Below are positions 18,885 through 26,963 of a stretch of DNA of 52,454 nt, one piece after another. Numbering within the stretch: the first letter of the stretch is position 1; every line of letters starts with the position of its first letter. The notes beneath the pieces are model-generated. The model saw nothing but the letters and a program-made list of their open reading frames with translations. It did no database searches and had not been told where the DNA came from. Origin of the DNA: Deltaproteobacteria bacterium (GTDB lineage: Bacteria; Desulfobacterota; Desulfarculia; Adiutricales; Adiutricaceae); NCBI GenBank assembly GCA_031265205.1, contig JAISCZ010000137.1, positions 1-52,454 on the forward strand, written 5' to 3'. Both the position numbers and the translations under genes were made by a program.

Positions 18885-19190
18885 TCAGCTATCGCGAGCC
18901 TCGCCCTCTTCGGGATTAGCCCCAATGCGCTTCAAAACGGCGTAGTCAATATTGAAGACCATGTCATATGGCCGAGGGAGCGCTCCGGTGTATAGCATCG
19001 ACTGGAGCAAGTATATGGATACCTCCGACACCATGGTCCCGTCCGGCACCCCAGAAATTTGAAATTTTAAAACTCTCTTGAACTGGCCAGGGAAATGAAT
19101 CCCATCGGGCTTTTCACCGCCTCCTGACGAGCTAAAGATCAGCCGCATCGGTTTATCAAAATTTTTCGACGCAAAATTCGTGTCACTCAT
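18885..19190 (-). CDS. Unknown small protein, paralogue of the domain in 12528-13013
   Basis: A 101-residue protein with a good ribosome binding site (TGGAGG, 4 bases before ATG 19190). Residues about 38-92 align with residues 38-95 of the protein at 12528-13013, sharing F-I/V-SG-P and PYDMVFNI followed by L and GA. It lacks the helix-turn-helix tail of that paralogue. There are no transmembrane segments. Two copies within 6 kb, one with a DNA-binding extension, suggest a small locally duplicated family. Function unknown. Confidence 0.6.
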   Translation of the reverse strand: MSDTNFASKNFDKPMRLIFSSSGGGEKPDGIHFPGQFKRVLKFQISGVPDGTMVSEVSIYLLQSMLYTGALPRPYDMVFNIDYAVLKRIGANPEEGEARDS

Positions 19191-19829
19191 AAAGCCTCCA
19201 GACCCCCATTTTAGCGCTTTAGGCCGTCACGGGGAAGTGAGGACAAGGACGCCCTCGTCCTCCCGTGGCTCTTCCAGGCCGCGGCAAGGCCCAAACAAGG
19301 CCCAACCAAGACCCAAACAAAGCGCTTGTCCGAAGGCTCGCTCAGCCTTCAGGCGCTCGTCCAAATTATCGCGGTTCTCCATCTTTTCGCGCGTAAAGCC
19401 AGTATCCCCGCTCCCCGCCTCACTTAACCCCACGTTTTCCCTCTCCCCACGGAAGGTTTTGACCAGGGGCTCAAGGCCCAAGTTCTGGTCACGCCTCAGC
19501 GAGAGCCCCCCGCTACCATTTCGCGCCGCCCTTTGTGGGCCCCCCCCTTCAGATATCCGGCGCCCGCTCTGAAGAGCCCCAGGTCATCGTAATAGTCCCG
19601 GTTAGACTAAAAAATTTTCCCAGCGCGCGAGCGAGAACTCGCGGACGGCGTTCCTTGGGAATTTTCCCCGCCTGTCCCAGCCCCTCCGGGACTCAATCGC
19701 TCGCGCCTTCCTCCAAGGCCCAGAGGTCATCCTGAGTTTTTCGCTGTTTCTTCTATATAGCCTATATTTTAAGGACTGTCCCCTTATTCGAAGTCGCGCG
19801 ATATCATGATATAAAAAAATATTATAATT
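19191..19829. other. Spacer with possible decayed coding DNA
   Basis: A minus-strand frame at 19227-19481 (84 codons, charged middle with MENRDNLDERLKAERAFGQ) has a protein-like look. However, it has no recognisable family and no strong ribosome binding site. The rest is GC-rich and merges into the end of an integrase remnant. Confidence 0.3.
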
Positions 19830-20650
19830 AAGATACTCCATCTCATCCACGCGGTTCAGAAAATCGTCTATTTTCGCGTCATCTCCCGCCCCCTGGGAGA
19901 GATAGCCAGCGTTGGCGTAGACCGCCCGACTCCGTTCCACGCGTCGCGTTCCAGCCGCTTTTCGCTCCAGATAGCCCTGAAGCCCCGTTCGCCTGACGGA
20001 GTCGAGGCTCCGCGCCCAGAAGCCCGCGTGGATGAACTCGTTTGGGGCGTATCTCTCGCCTCGCGAGAGCCCGGAGCGGGCTATCTCTGACATAGGACGC
20101 TTCAGGGGCTGGGCCCTAGCGAAGAGATAGGATCAAAACCTGTCAGCGCCTTCAAATTTCTCCTGAAGCGGCGGGACCCCCGTGGACAACGGCGGCGGAT
20201 GGGGAGGTCTCGTCCCCGTTTTTTCCAAGGGGGCTCCGCCAAGGCCTGTCCCGCAAAGCGAATTCTTCCCACTCGGCGCGCCGAAGCTCCCCTTGGCCGA
20301 GCAAAGCCACTTGGGGAAGGAGCCGCGAGCCATAAGGCGCCCGTGGGAGTCTTCGAAGAAGGCTCAATAACGGTCAGAAGCTCCAGCGCCTTGAGAGCGG
20401 GTCAATAATAGACGCGCGGCGCGTCGCCTGGGCGGCTAACGGAGCGCCCCCAAGGGTCCCCTGGAAGGGCGCGGAGCGCGCTATCGCGGTCGCCATTCCG
20501 TATCGGAAAATGAGATTCAAGAAGAGATTTCGCCTTAACGGCGGTCTCATTTTTCCCTTAAATCTCGATAGGCCTTATTTATCTCGCGGCTGACGCGCTA
20601 GGCCCAAGTTTTCCGACCAGGATATAGCGTCCTTTAAAAAAATGGCTCCT
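19830..20650 (-). pseudogene. P4-type tyrosine integrase remnant (copy 3)
   Basis: A strongly decayed copy of the integrase seen at 153-1168. Reading the minus strand, fragments in several frames give ILVGKLGPSA, then KAKSLL with IFRYGMA. They continue with GQGELRRAEWEEFALRD (around the first catalytic Arg), KRPMSEIARSG, and finally GYLERKAAG and AVYANAGYLSQ around the catalytic Tyr. The HxxR motif is destroyed (about 20030: FIHAGFWA). The copy begins abruptly at the 16-bp tRNA-Asn-like sequence at 20637-20652, about a third of the way into the protein, and has lost its whole N-terminal arm domain. It is not functional. Confidence 0.82.
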
Positions 20651-20652
20651 TG
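20637..20652. repeat. att-like copy of the tRNA-Asn 3' end
   Basis: AAAAAAATGGCTCCT matches the sequence covering the CCA end and acceptor stem of tRNA-Asn at 23213-23227, in the same orientation. Part of the match is a poly-A run, so the informative core is only ATGGCTCCT. It lies exactly where integrase copy 3 starts and about 50 bp from small ORF B copy 2, as expected for the distal attachment site of an island that entered the tRNA gene. Reading it as an attachment site is inference. Confidence 0.45.
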
Positions 20653-20698
20653 TTCGGGAACTCTTCGGAAGGCCCACGCGCCGGAAATGAGGTTTTTT

Positions 20699-20818
20699 AT
20701 GGATTTTACCTTTACCAAAAACGGCGTAACATATTCTGGCGAGATCCCCGATCGGTCTTATTTTCTCTTCCTTTACGGTTTTGACCCGTATTTTTTCCAT
20801 TCTGAACAAGTACTGTAA
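20699..20818 (+). CDS. Small unknown protein (module ORF B, copy 2), possibly frameshifted
   Basis: A 39-residue product that shares G-V-T-Y-(S/T)-G-E-I-P and YGFDP with the ORF at 3430-3630. The ribosome binding site TGAGG is 6 bases before ATG 20699. Compared with copy 1, a single extra T in the run near 20790 shifts the frame, so the last residues differ and it stops early. The DNA after the shift still resembles copy 1 (GAACAAGTACTGTAA against AAACAAGTACTGTAA). It is convergent with the neighbouring minus-strand cargo, as in copy 1. Confidence 0.5.
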   Translation: MDFTFTKNGVTYSGEIPDRSYFLFLYGFDPYFFHSEQVL

Positions 20819-20904
20819 AACATATAGGATGTCCTCTGGGAAAACTTACACGGTCCCATGGCCTGACCTAAGCCAGTATCCGGAGCCCGAGCCAGAGCCT
20901 TAGA

Positions 20905-20962
20905 CTGGCGTGAATAACTTTTAGCGAATTCCACGTTAGGGGCCGGGGGGGTTCCACGCCAG
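20905..20962. repeat. Remnant of the 50-bp-period box array
   Basis: TAACTTTTAGCGAATTC at 20915-20931 is the reverse complement of the box in the 2637-3412 array, with about 15 of 17 positions matching. It is enclosed by an inverted repeat, CTGGCGTG at 20905 and CACGCCAG at 20955-20962. A second, doubtful box lies near 21025. It sits downstream of ORF B in the same relative orientation as the full array does for copy 1. Confidence 0.5.
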
Positions 20963-21089
20963 ATTATAAAACCTAAAGATGGGCTTTCGTTGAGTTCGCT
21001 CTACGGTTACCACGGAAAGCGCATTTTTAGGCCAAGAGGATATAGCATCCGGAGAGCTCGCTCAGTGGTTGCTCTGGGGATGGGCTAAA

Positions 21090-21656
21090 TTAGGAAGTTC
21101 GCGAGCAGTTTCTTAGCTGGGGGTCTCCTATAATCATCCCTCCACCACGGCAAGTAAAGGTGGCCGTATCGCCTTTCTTTAGGTTAGTCAGGTTATCAGC
21201 GGCGCTTTTCGGAAAATAAGCGTCTACCGTTTGAAATGGTTTCCCGCTATTTAATTCCACGACAGGATCGCCACCAATATCTACTCTAATTTCGTTCACG
21301 GTACCGGTCACCGCAAGCTTCTTATCCTTGTACTTGGAGTCGGCGGCCACTTCATTGGCGTGGTAATCATTATATAGTTGGATGGCAGTGACTTCTAAAG
21401 CTGTTTGGGCAGCGAAATCAGCTTGCTGGGAGACATGTTGATCGGCTGCCTGTTTGACTGCGGTGCCACACATAGCAAAGAAAATGATAACAAAAAGAAT
21501 TCCAAGGACGCCAAAGACAATAGCGACTTTAGCGCATCCGCCCATTTTTTTCTTTTCAGGAGGCTTTGGGGCCGCGAGGGGTCTCCCGCACTTAGGACAG
21601 GTTGGGGCGGAATCGGATACTTCAGTTTCACAGTCGGGGCATTTGATCAGGGCCAT
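21090..21656 (-). CDS. Zinc-ribbon membrane protein with OB-fold-like tRNA_anti-type domain
   Basis: A 188-residue protein. Residues 1-27 form a zinc ribbon (KCPDCETEVSDSAPTCPKCG, two CxxC pairs). A basic linker follows, then one membrane helix at about 44-66 (VAIVFGVLGILFVIIFFAM). The outer part at about 100-180 resembles tRNA_anti-like OB folds: AIQLYNDYHANEVAADSKYK, GKxLAVTGTV-type start, then DTATFTCRG. ATG 21656 is preceded by GGAGG at 8 bases; an earlier TTG in frame overlaps this site and is less likely. Similar proteins occur as phage or island cargo with unknown roles. Here it occupies the cargo position between module peptide A and ORF B. Confidence 0.75.
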   Translation of the reverse strand: MALIKCPDCETEVSDSAPTCPKCGRPLAAPKPPEKKKMGGCAKVAIVFGVLGILFVIIFFAMCGTAVKQAADQHVSQQADFAAQTALEVTAIQLYNDYHANEVAADSKYKDKKLAVTGTVNEIRVDIGGDPVVELNSGKPFQTVDAYFPKSAADNLTNLKKGDTATFTCRGGGMIIGDPQLRNCSRTS

Positions 21657-21788
21657 AGGGAAAACCTCCAAAATTTGCTCCCCTATTATCCCACGCCACC
21701 TTGATCGGAGTCAAAAGTGGACCTTATTATAAGATATCAAAATATAAAAAACATTTTTATAAGATATCGCCAAATTCTATAATAAGGT

Positions 21789-21932
21789 TTACCCCTTAAC
21801 CAGGCTATCCTGATCTGTTTTATTCTTTTTAGCCTCCCGAGGATCTATAATTTTCCATTTAATTATACCGATAATAGTATAAAATATACCCAATCCCACG
21901 CCAAAAAGCATTAATTTATATGCCGGATCCAT
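21789..21932 (-). CDS. Small single-span membrane peptide (module peptide A, copy 2)
   Basis: A 47-residue paralogue of the peptide at 1193-1360. They share MDxAYKxMLFG, then GIF-TI, IIK-KIIDPR, KKN and the ending SLVKG. One hydrophobic helix spans residues 7-24. The tail after SLVKG found in copy 1 is missing. The start has only a weak AAAGAG. It follows integrase copy 2 on the same strand with one further small ORF in between. It is intact although the integrase is not, which argues for a maintained product. Confidence 0.68.
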   Translation of the reverse strand: MDPAYKLMLFGVGLGIFYTIIGIIKWKIIDPREAKKNKTDQDSLVKG

Positions 21933-21942
21933 AATATGCTCT

Positions 21943-22170
21943 TTAGAATAAATCCCCAAACCATGAAAGGTAAATTGAAAGCATTAAAAATAAAACCGCT
22001 CCCCAAAACGATATTTCATTGTTTTGAAATAAAGCGATTAATAGACAAAAAGCAGCCGTCTTTTCACAAACCTCAGAGCCAATTTTACAGGCTACTGGCC
22101 AAAAATTCTTATATGACTGACGCGACTTTTCTTCCACGCGATCCCCCCCTATTGTTTTAATTTTTAACAT
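21943..22170 (-). CDS. Possible small two-helix membrane protein
   Basis: A 75-residue frame between integrase copy 2 and peptide A. Residues about 37-50 and 54-74 (FWGAVLFLMLSIYLSWFGDL) are hydrophobic. The ATG at 22170 lacks a well placed ribosome binding site, so the true start may be internal. It has no counterpart at the first locus and no family I recognise. It could be a peptide cargo gene or chance. Confidence 0.35.
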   Translation of the reverse strand: MLKIKTIGGDRVEEKSRQSYKNFWPVACKIGSEVCEKTAAFCLLIALFQNNEISFWGAVLFLMLSIYLSWFGDLF

Positions 22171-22194
22171 ATAACATATCTATTTACTATCCAC

Positions 22195-23186
22195 CTAATC
22201 CTTATTATCTCTCCCCTTGACTAAGCTATCCAAATAATTCGCCCACTTTTGCGTCATCTCCCGCCTTTAGGGAAGGTAATCGGCGTGGTTATAGGCCGCC
22301 CTGACCCCATTTCTCTCGCTGTGGCCCAGCTGTTTCTCAATCCAGTCGGAGGGGCCCCCCGCTCGATCAAGAGGGTCGAGGCCATAGCCCTAAAACCACG
22401 GGCGCGAATTTCATCCCTGGCGTAGCCAAGCCTTCGCGAAGCTCCAGACAAGGCCATATCGGACATGGGGCGCTTAGGGGTCCTGGCCCCGGGGAAAAGG
22501 TAAGGCCCAAAGCGAGTAAACTCCTGAAGCTCCTCCCAAAGAGCCAAAACTTAGCTAGCCAGAGGCGCCAGGCGCGGGGCCCGCGTCTTCATTTTCTCCG
22601 CTGGAATCCTCCAGAGCCCATCCTTAAAGTCAAATTCACCCCATTTAGCGTGGCGTTGTTCCCCAGGCCCGTCAAAGAGGTAGGGTGAGAATTTTTAGGC
22701 CATAGGTCACCGCTGGGGTCCCCGTATAAGACCTAATAACGGTTAAAAGCCTCAACCTGGGCCGGGTCCATAATGGTCGGTCTATGTTTTGCCTGGACAG
22801 GCGACAAAGCCCCCCCGAAGGTCCCGGGTAGGGTCACTTTCAGCATGGCCGCTAGCTACCTCATACCGGAAAATAAGGCTTATGAGAGTTTTAACTTTCG
22901 CCGAGTTATAGCGGATATGGGAAGGCATCCTAGTAAAGGGTTAATTTTTTTAGCTAAACGCTGGGACTTAAAGACCTGTTCTCTGGGGTATACCGCCCTA
23001 AGAACCTTCCGGCCCAGTCATCAGCCAAAGTTCGGAAAAGCGTTCGCTCAAGTTCTGTCGGTTTTTCTAGCTCCTGGCGTTTTGCCTCAGCAAAACCCGG
23101 GCTTGCCGGATATCTAAATCCGCCCAATGGCCTAGGGTCACCCGGGTATCTTTGTCATCTGAAAAATATTTAAGTTTCCAATTTAT
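22195..23186 (-). pseudogene. P4-type tyrosine integrase, decayed (copy 2), adjacent to tRNA-Asn
   Basis: On the minus strand the reading starts with WKLKYFSDDKDTRVTLGHWA about 35 bp after the tRNA 3' end and ends at TAG 22195-22197. Several frameshifts interrupt it. The last open part (22254-22547) contains FGPYLFPGARTPKRPMSDMA. The HxxR motif reads RGFRAMAST with Arg in place of the His, and the Tyr region is in a further frame. About 45 N-terminal residues are missing, because the tRNA gene lies where they should be. The position, immediately downstream of a tRNA 3' end and pointing away from it, is the classical arrangement of an integrated island. It is not functional. Confidence 0.88.
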
Positions 23187-23212
23187 TAGCCCTGTAGGCC
23201 TATAGTTCGCAA

Positions 23213-23228
23213 AAAAAATGGCTCCTCA
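23213..23228. repeat. Probable attachment site at the tRNA-Asn 3' end
   Basis: The 3' end of the tRNA, with its encoded CCA and the following T run, is matched at 20637-20652 in direct orientation. P4-type integrases recombine at such places, and integrase copy 2 begins just beyond. The match is short, so the claim rests on position as much as on sequence. Confidence 0.45.
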
Positions 23229-23293
23229 GGACGGATTCGAACCGCCGACCCGGTGGTTAACAGCCACCTGCTCTGCCACTGAGCTACTGAGGA
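23219..23293 (-). tRNA. tRNA-Asn (GUU)
   Basis: The complete cloverleaf can be drawn: acceptor TCCTCAG/CTGAGGA, D arm GCTC-GAGC, anticodon arm GGTGG-CTGTTAA-CCACC with anticodon GTT, and T arm with TTCGAAT. The discriminator is G and CCA is encoded (ending at 23219). A run of eight T follows directly and may act as terminator. Integrase copy 2 begins about 35 bp downstream. Confidence 0.97.
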
Positions 23294-23578
23294 ACGCGTT
23301 TAAGGACTATGTATTCCCTAGTGCGCGCCGTCAAGCGCCGCGGGGAAAATGGCGGGTCGTTTAAGATTGTTTGGCGAAAGGCTTAAAAGCGAGCTTTCGC
23401 CTTGGCTGTCGCGGGAGGCTCAAATTGAGGGAAAATGGCCCGCGCCGAGTTGGGGAGGACTCTTTAAGGAAAAGAGAGCCGCTGACGAAAAAGGACTATA
23501 AAGCAAGATTTAGGGAAAAGCAACTAAAAAATCGCGCCGCGGCTTTCCACGGCGCTGGATTCCTCCGGCGAAGGGGGC

Positions 23579-23968
23579 TTATTGGCCCTCTTCAGGCGCG
23601 GGGGTGGGTTCTCCCGGCCCGACTTCCGGGGCTTCGGGCTCGGGCGCCGAGGAGTCCGGGAGATCGCGCGGGGGGTCTTCTTTGGGATCGCTCGCCAAAG
23701 AGGAGTCCTCCAGAACGGTCATTCTCTCTTTGAAGGCCAGGGCCTCGGCCTGATAACGGCTGGCCTCCGTGGGCGAGGAGAAGTCCAGAAAGGCCCCTTT
23801 GCGGTCCTTTTTCTCCTCCCAGCCGAAGTAAGCGACAATAGCCCCCAGGGAAACAAGCGCCAGGGGGGCTAAGGCCTTAATCAGGATCCAGAGATACTCA
23901 ATCCAGACCACGAAGAGGGTGAGGCCGCCAATGATGATTAGAACGCCTATTACAAGCAAAGCTGGCAT
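23579..23968 (-). CDS. Small membrane protein with acidic, proline-rich tail
   Basis: A 129-residue protein. Two hydrophobic helices cover residues about 3-21 (ALLVIGVLIIIGGLTLFVV) and 26-48, followed by a charged region (EEKKDRKGAF) and possibly a short coiled coil at 66-85. The last 40 residues are rich in Pro, Glu and Ala. AGGAAGAG before ATG 23968 is a fair ribosome binding site. No family is recognised. The next minus-strand gene downstream is the tRNA; upstream is a zinc-ribbon gene. Confidence 0.6.
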   Translation of the reverse strand: MPALLVIGVLIIIGGLTLFVVWIEYLWILIKALAPLALVSLGAIVAYFGWEEKKDRKGAFLDFSSPTEASRYQAEALAFKERMTVLEDSSLASDPKEDPPRDLPDSSAPEPEAPEVGPGEPTPAPEEGQ

Positions 23969-24081
23969 AAACTCTTCCTAAAAAAATCGTCAAGCCGAGC
24001 GGCGCGGCCCTGGGGTTAAAGGGCGGGGGGCTGGGCGAGCCTTCCCGAATTCATTGGAGGGGTAACGCGCGCGAGCCGGCG

Positions 24082-24312
24082 CTAGGGGCGCTTGCCGCAA
24101 TCGGTGCAGAGCCCGTCCGGGCCGATGATCCCGATGCAGCTTTCGTCCGAGCAAAGCTGGCGTTTGCGCTTGGCCTTGGCGGCGGTGACCTCCCGGGCCA
24201 GCTTGAAGCCGCAGTGGGGGCAATATTTAGCCCAGAGCGGGGCGTCTTCCCGGCAGCTGGGGCATTTGTCGGAGGGGACGGTGGCCCCGCATTCTTCGCA
24301 AGTGACACTCAT
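24082..24312 (-). CDS. Small multi-zinc-ribbon protein
   Basis: A 76-residue protein with five cysteine pairs: CEEC, CPSC, CPHC, CSDESC and CTDC. This is enough for two or three zinc ribbons. It has no membrane segment, unlike the zinc-ribbon protein at 21090-21656. The middle is basic (AAKAKRKRQ), so nucleic-acid or protein binding is plausible. No specific family is recognised. It lies about 110 bp upstream of the membrane protein on the same strand. Confidence 0.65.
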   Translation of the reverse strand: MSVTCEECGATVPSDKCPSCREDAPLWAKYCPHCGFKLAREVTAAKAKRKRQLCSDESCIGIIGPDGLCTDCGKRP

Positions 24313-25003
24313 TGAAATATCCGGGCCCTCAAGGGGGGCCGTCTCCTTTTGGGAAGAGAAAAAAGGGATCCCCTATAGGGGGAAGGGCGCCGGGGGACGA
24401 AAAGCCCCCGGGGAGGGGGCTCGTGGCGCGCGGCGCCGGAAGGGAAAGGGAGATCGGGGGGCGCCCCCTTGGGCGGCTCCCCAAGCCCCTTCCTTTATTG
24501 AAAAAGGGGCCTTAAATGATATAATGCCTCAACTTAAGTTCGTTAAGTTTCATGGGAAGGGCGAGCGGGGGATGGCCCCGGCGGCTCTGGCGCGCCCTCG
24601 TGGGCGCTTTCCCAAAGGGAGGCGCGGCTCGCCGTCTTCCGGGGGCGCCCCGCGCGGGAGCGGAAGGGTCGGCTTGGGGCGGGGAGGCTACCTGGGGAAC
24701 GCCCCACTATCCTCAAAAAAGCCATGGCCGAAAGTAAGCTTTTCGCGAAAAAAGCTTTAATTGATAATAACATAACCGTTCCTTCGAGATCTATCAAGCC
24801 GACGGCCCCCCGCCCCGCTTTTTCCGGCGGGGCCCCCCATGGAAGCGCTCGCGCCGACTTGAGGGCGGCGGCTTTTTTCGTCTCCCCGCTTATTTTGGCG
24901 CGGGTTGGCTCTTTTTCCCCCTCGTCTCCGCCGCGCGCGAAGGCTTTCGCGCGTGGGGACGGGCGAACGCTTCCGGGGGGCCCACATGGGGGGAGGATTT
25001 CTT
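24313..25003. other. GC-rich spacer before the plus-strand gene run, no gene recognised
   Basis: About 690 bp with long overlapping open frames on both strands, typical of high GC content, and no motif. An AT-rich patch around 24755-24785 could be the promoter region for the following operon. Confidence 0.4.
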
Positions 25004-25483
25004 TTGGCAAAACGCATTTCGGTGGATCAGGCCGTGGCTGGGCAAGTCCTCGCCGAGCAAATCGCCCGGCACGATGGGGTTCTCCTGGCGAGTCAGGGCT
25101 CCTTGGTTTCCGAGGGGCTCATCCGGACGCTGATCCGGCAGAACGTCGACACCATCGCCATCGAGGAGGAGGAAAAGCGCTCCGACGCGGAGATTATGGG
25201 GGTCCACGACAGGGAGATAGAGCGCGTGGACGCGGCCTTCGCCCGGATCCCGGAGGAGAGCGTTTTGATCGCCTTAAGAAAGACCCTCGTCTATCTCGCG
25301 GACAAAGAGAGGGACAAGGCTCTGGAATATTTGGCCGCCCTGGAAGCCAAGGAGGCCAAGGAGGCCGAGGAAGCCCTGGCGGCTAAAGAGGCCGAGGAGG
25401 CGCGGGAGGCCGCGGACGCGGAAAACGGGAGCGAGGCCGAGGCGGCGCCCCCGGCGCGCGCCTCGCGGAGAAAGAAAAAGTAA
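25004..25483 (+). CDS. Unknown protein with HD-GYP-associated-like N-terminal domain and Ala/Glu/Lys-rich tail
   Basis: A 159-residue protein starting at TTG 25004, chosen because GGAGG stands 7 bases upstream; an in-frame ATG at 24986 has no such site. Residues 1-60 (V-x-G-Q-VLAEQ then GVLLASQGSLVSEGLIRTL) resemble the small domain that precedes HD-GYP or HDOD modules. Residues about 100-145 are a charged alanine-rich helix (AKEAEEALAAKEAEEA), and the end is basic (SRRKKK). The stop codon touches the ATG of the HDOD gene, so both are translated together and probably act together. Confidence 0.65.
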   Translation: MAKRISVDQAVAGQVLAEQIARHDGVLLASQGSLVSEGLIRTLIRQNVDTIAIEEEEKRSDAEIMGVHDREIERVDAAFARIPEESVLIALRKTLVYLADKERDKALEYLAALEAKEAKEAEEALAAKEAEEAREAADAENGSEAEAAPPARASRRKKK

Positions 25484-26338
25484 ATGGCTTCCCCACCCGA
25501 CATTCAGGACCGGACGCGGGCCAAGAAAGAGGTGCGCCGCATCAAAAATCTCCCGACCGTTCCGGGCATCGTCGCCAAGATTTCCCGGATCGTCGAAAAT
25601 CCCGAGACCTCGGTGGCCGACGTGGGGCGCCTCATCTCCCAGGACCAGGTGCTGTCCGCTAAGGTCCTCCGGATGGCCAACAGCGCTTTCTTCGGGATGT
25701 CGCGCAAAATCAGCTCCATTCCCCAGGCCCTCATTATTTTGGGATTTGAGGTGGTCAAGGGGCTCGTCCTCACCAGTTCGGTCTTTGACATGATCCAGAA
25801 GAGCATGGCCGGCCTCTGGGAACATTCCATTGGCTGCGCCGCCGCCTCGGGGGTAATCGCCACCTATTTGGGTCGCGACGACGCGGAAGAGGTCTTGGTC
25901 GCGGGGCTCCTCCACGATCTCGGGAAAGTGGTCCTGGCCCTCAATCTCCCCGCCGAGATGAGCCTGGTGCGCGAAAAGGTCGCCCAGGACCGCCTCTACT
26001 TCCACGAGGCCGAGACCCAGGTCTTGGATTTCGATCACGCGGAAATCGGCCAGTGGCTCGCGGAACACTGGAATCTCCCGGAGAGCCTGTCCGAGCCCAT
26101 GCGCCTCCACCACCGCCCCGAAAAAGCGGTCGTCAAGCCCGAATGGACGGCCATTGTCCATCTGGCGGACATTATCGTCCGGGCCATCGGTTTCGGGAAC
26201 GGGGGGGATCTTTTGGTGCCCGAGATCTCCCCGGCCGCCTGGTCGCTTCTGGGCCTCAAAAAAACGGATTTTCTTCCCATTTTGGAAAATTTGGAACCGA
26301 AATTGGCGAGTTTAAGGGATTTGACGGCCCTGGCTTAG
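25484..26338 (+). CDS. HDOD-domain signalling protein
   Basis: A 284-residue cytosolic protein. The HDOD domain covers about 18-215: LPTVPGIVAKISRIV, DVGRLISQDQVLSAKVLRMAN, and LIILGFEVVKGLVLTS. Its second half has AGLLHDLGKVVLALN and FDHAEIGQWLAEHWNLPE. HDOD proteins are non-catalytic or weakly catalytic HD relatives used in regulation of motility, cell cycle and stress in proteobacteria. Here HDLGK retains an HD pair. The gene follows the upstream gene without a gap and ends 4 bp before lspA, so it belongs to one operon. Confidence 0.85.
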   Translation: MASPPDIQDRTRAKKEVRRIKNLPTVPGIVAKISRIVENPETSVADVGRLISQDQVLSAKVLRMANSAFFGMSRKISSIPQALIILGFEVVKGLVLTSSVFDMIQKSMAGLWEHSIGCAAASGVIATYLGRDDAEEVLVAGLLHDLGKVVLALNLPAEMSLVREKVAQDRLYFHEAETQVLDFDHAEIGQWLAEHWNLPESLSEPMRLHHRPEKAVVKPEWTAIVHLADIIVRAIGFGNGGDLLVPEISPAAWSLLGLKKTDFLPILENLEPKLASLRDLTALA

Positions 26339-26342
26339 AATT

Positions 26343-26861
26343 ATGGGCAAAAAAAAATTAGTAACCGTGTTGGGTGGGGGCCTGGTCGTGGCCGCCCTGG
26401 ATCTGGCTTCCAAAACCCTTGTGCTCCGTCATTTCTCGTATCTGGAGACGCTTGAGATCACCGGCTTTTTCAATCTGACCCTGGTCGGGAATCAGGGGGC
26501 GGCGTTTAGCTTTTTGAGCGGGACCGGCGCCTATCAGGGGTTGAAGATGACCCTCCTGGCCCTTGTCGCGCTCCTTCCCATAGTGTATTTTTTTAGACAA
26601 GCGCGGGAGGAGGACAAACTCGCGCTAGGGTCTTTGGCTCTGATAGTCGGGGGAGCGGTCGGCAATATCCACGATCGCCTGCGTTACGGCGCGGTGGTGG
26701 ATTTTTTGGATTTTCACTTTCGCGACGCCCACTGGCCGGCCTTTAACGTGGCCGACGTCGCCATCTGCGTGGGCGTCGCCCTGTTGCTGGTCGCTTCCCT
26801 GAAGCGTTCCCAAAGCGCGGGCGGCCGTCGGTCGGAACCCCGCCGCGGAGTCGGAAAATAG
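26343..26861 (+). CDS. lspA: Lipoprotein signal peptidase (LspA)
   Basis: A 172-residue inner-membrane aspartic protease that removes signal peptides from diacylated prolipoproteins. Four membrane helices are visible at about 7-25, 60-80, 95-110 and 140-157. Family motifs are present: LDLASK near 20 (normally D-xx-(T/S)K), NQGAAFSF near 51, GGAVGNIHDRLRYG with the first catalytic Asp, VDFLDFHF, and FNVADVAI with the second Asp. The length is normal. It starts 4 bp after the HDOD stop and is likely translationally coupled. The C-terminal basic tail is a little longer than usual. Confidence 0.95.
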   Translation: MGKKKLVTVLGGGLVVAALDLASKTLVLRHFSYLETLEITGFFNLTLVGNQGAAFSFLSGTGAYQGLKMTLLALVALLPIVYFFRQAREEDKLALGSLALIVGGAVGNIHDRLRYGAVVDFLDFHFRDAHWPAFNVADVAICVGVALLLVASLKRSQSAGGRRSEPRRGVGK

Positions 26862-26963
26862 ATCCCGGGGGGCTCCGCCGCGGGGCCCCCCGAGCCCGGA
26901 GGAGCGCGCGGCGGGAGAGGCGAGCCCCTTTCCCAGGACTTAGCTTTTTTCGCGAAAAGCGTT

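Noticed and set aside
20579-20809. A 76-codon minus-strand frame as a gene
   Set aside because: Its C-terminal part is a piece of integrase copy 3 and the rest is antisense to ORF B copy 2.
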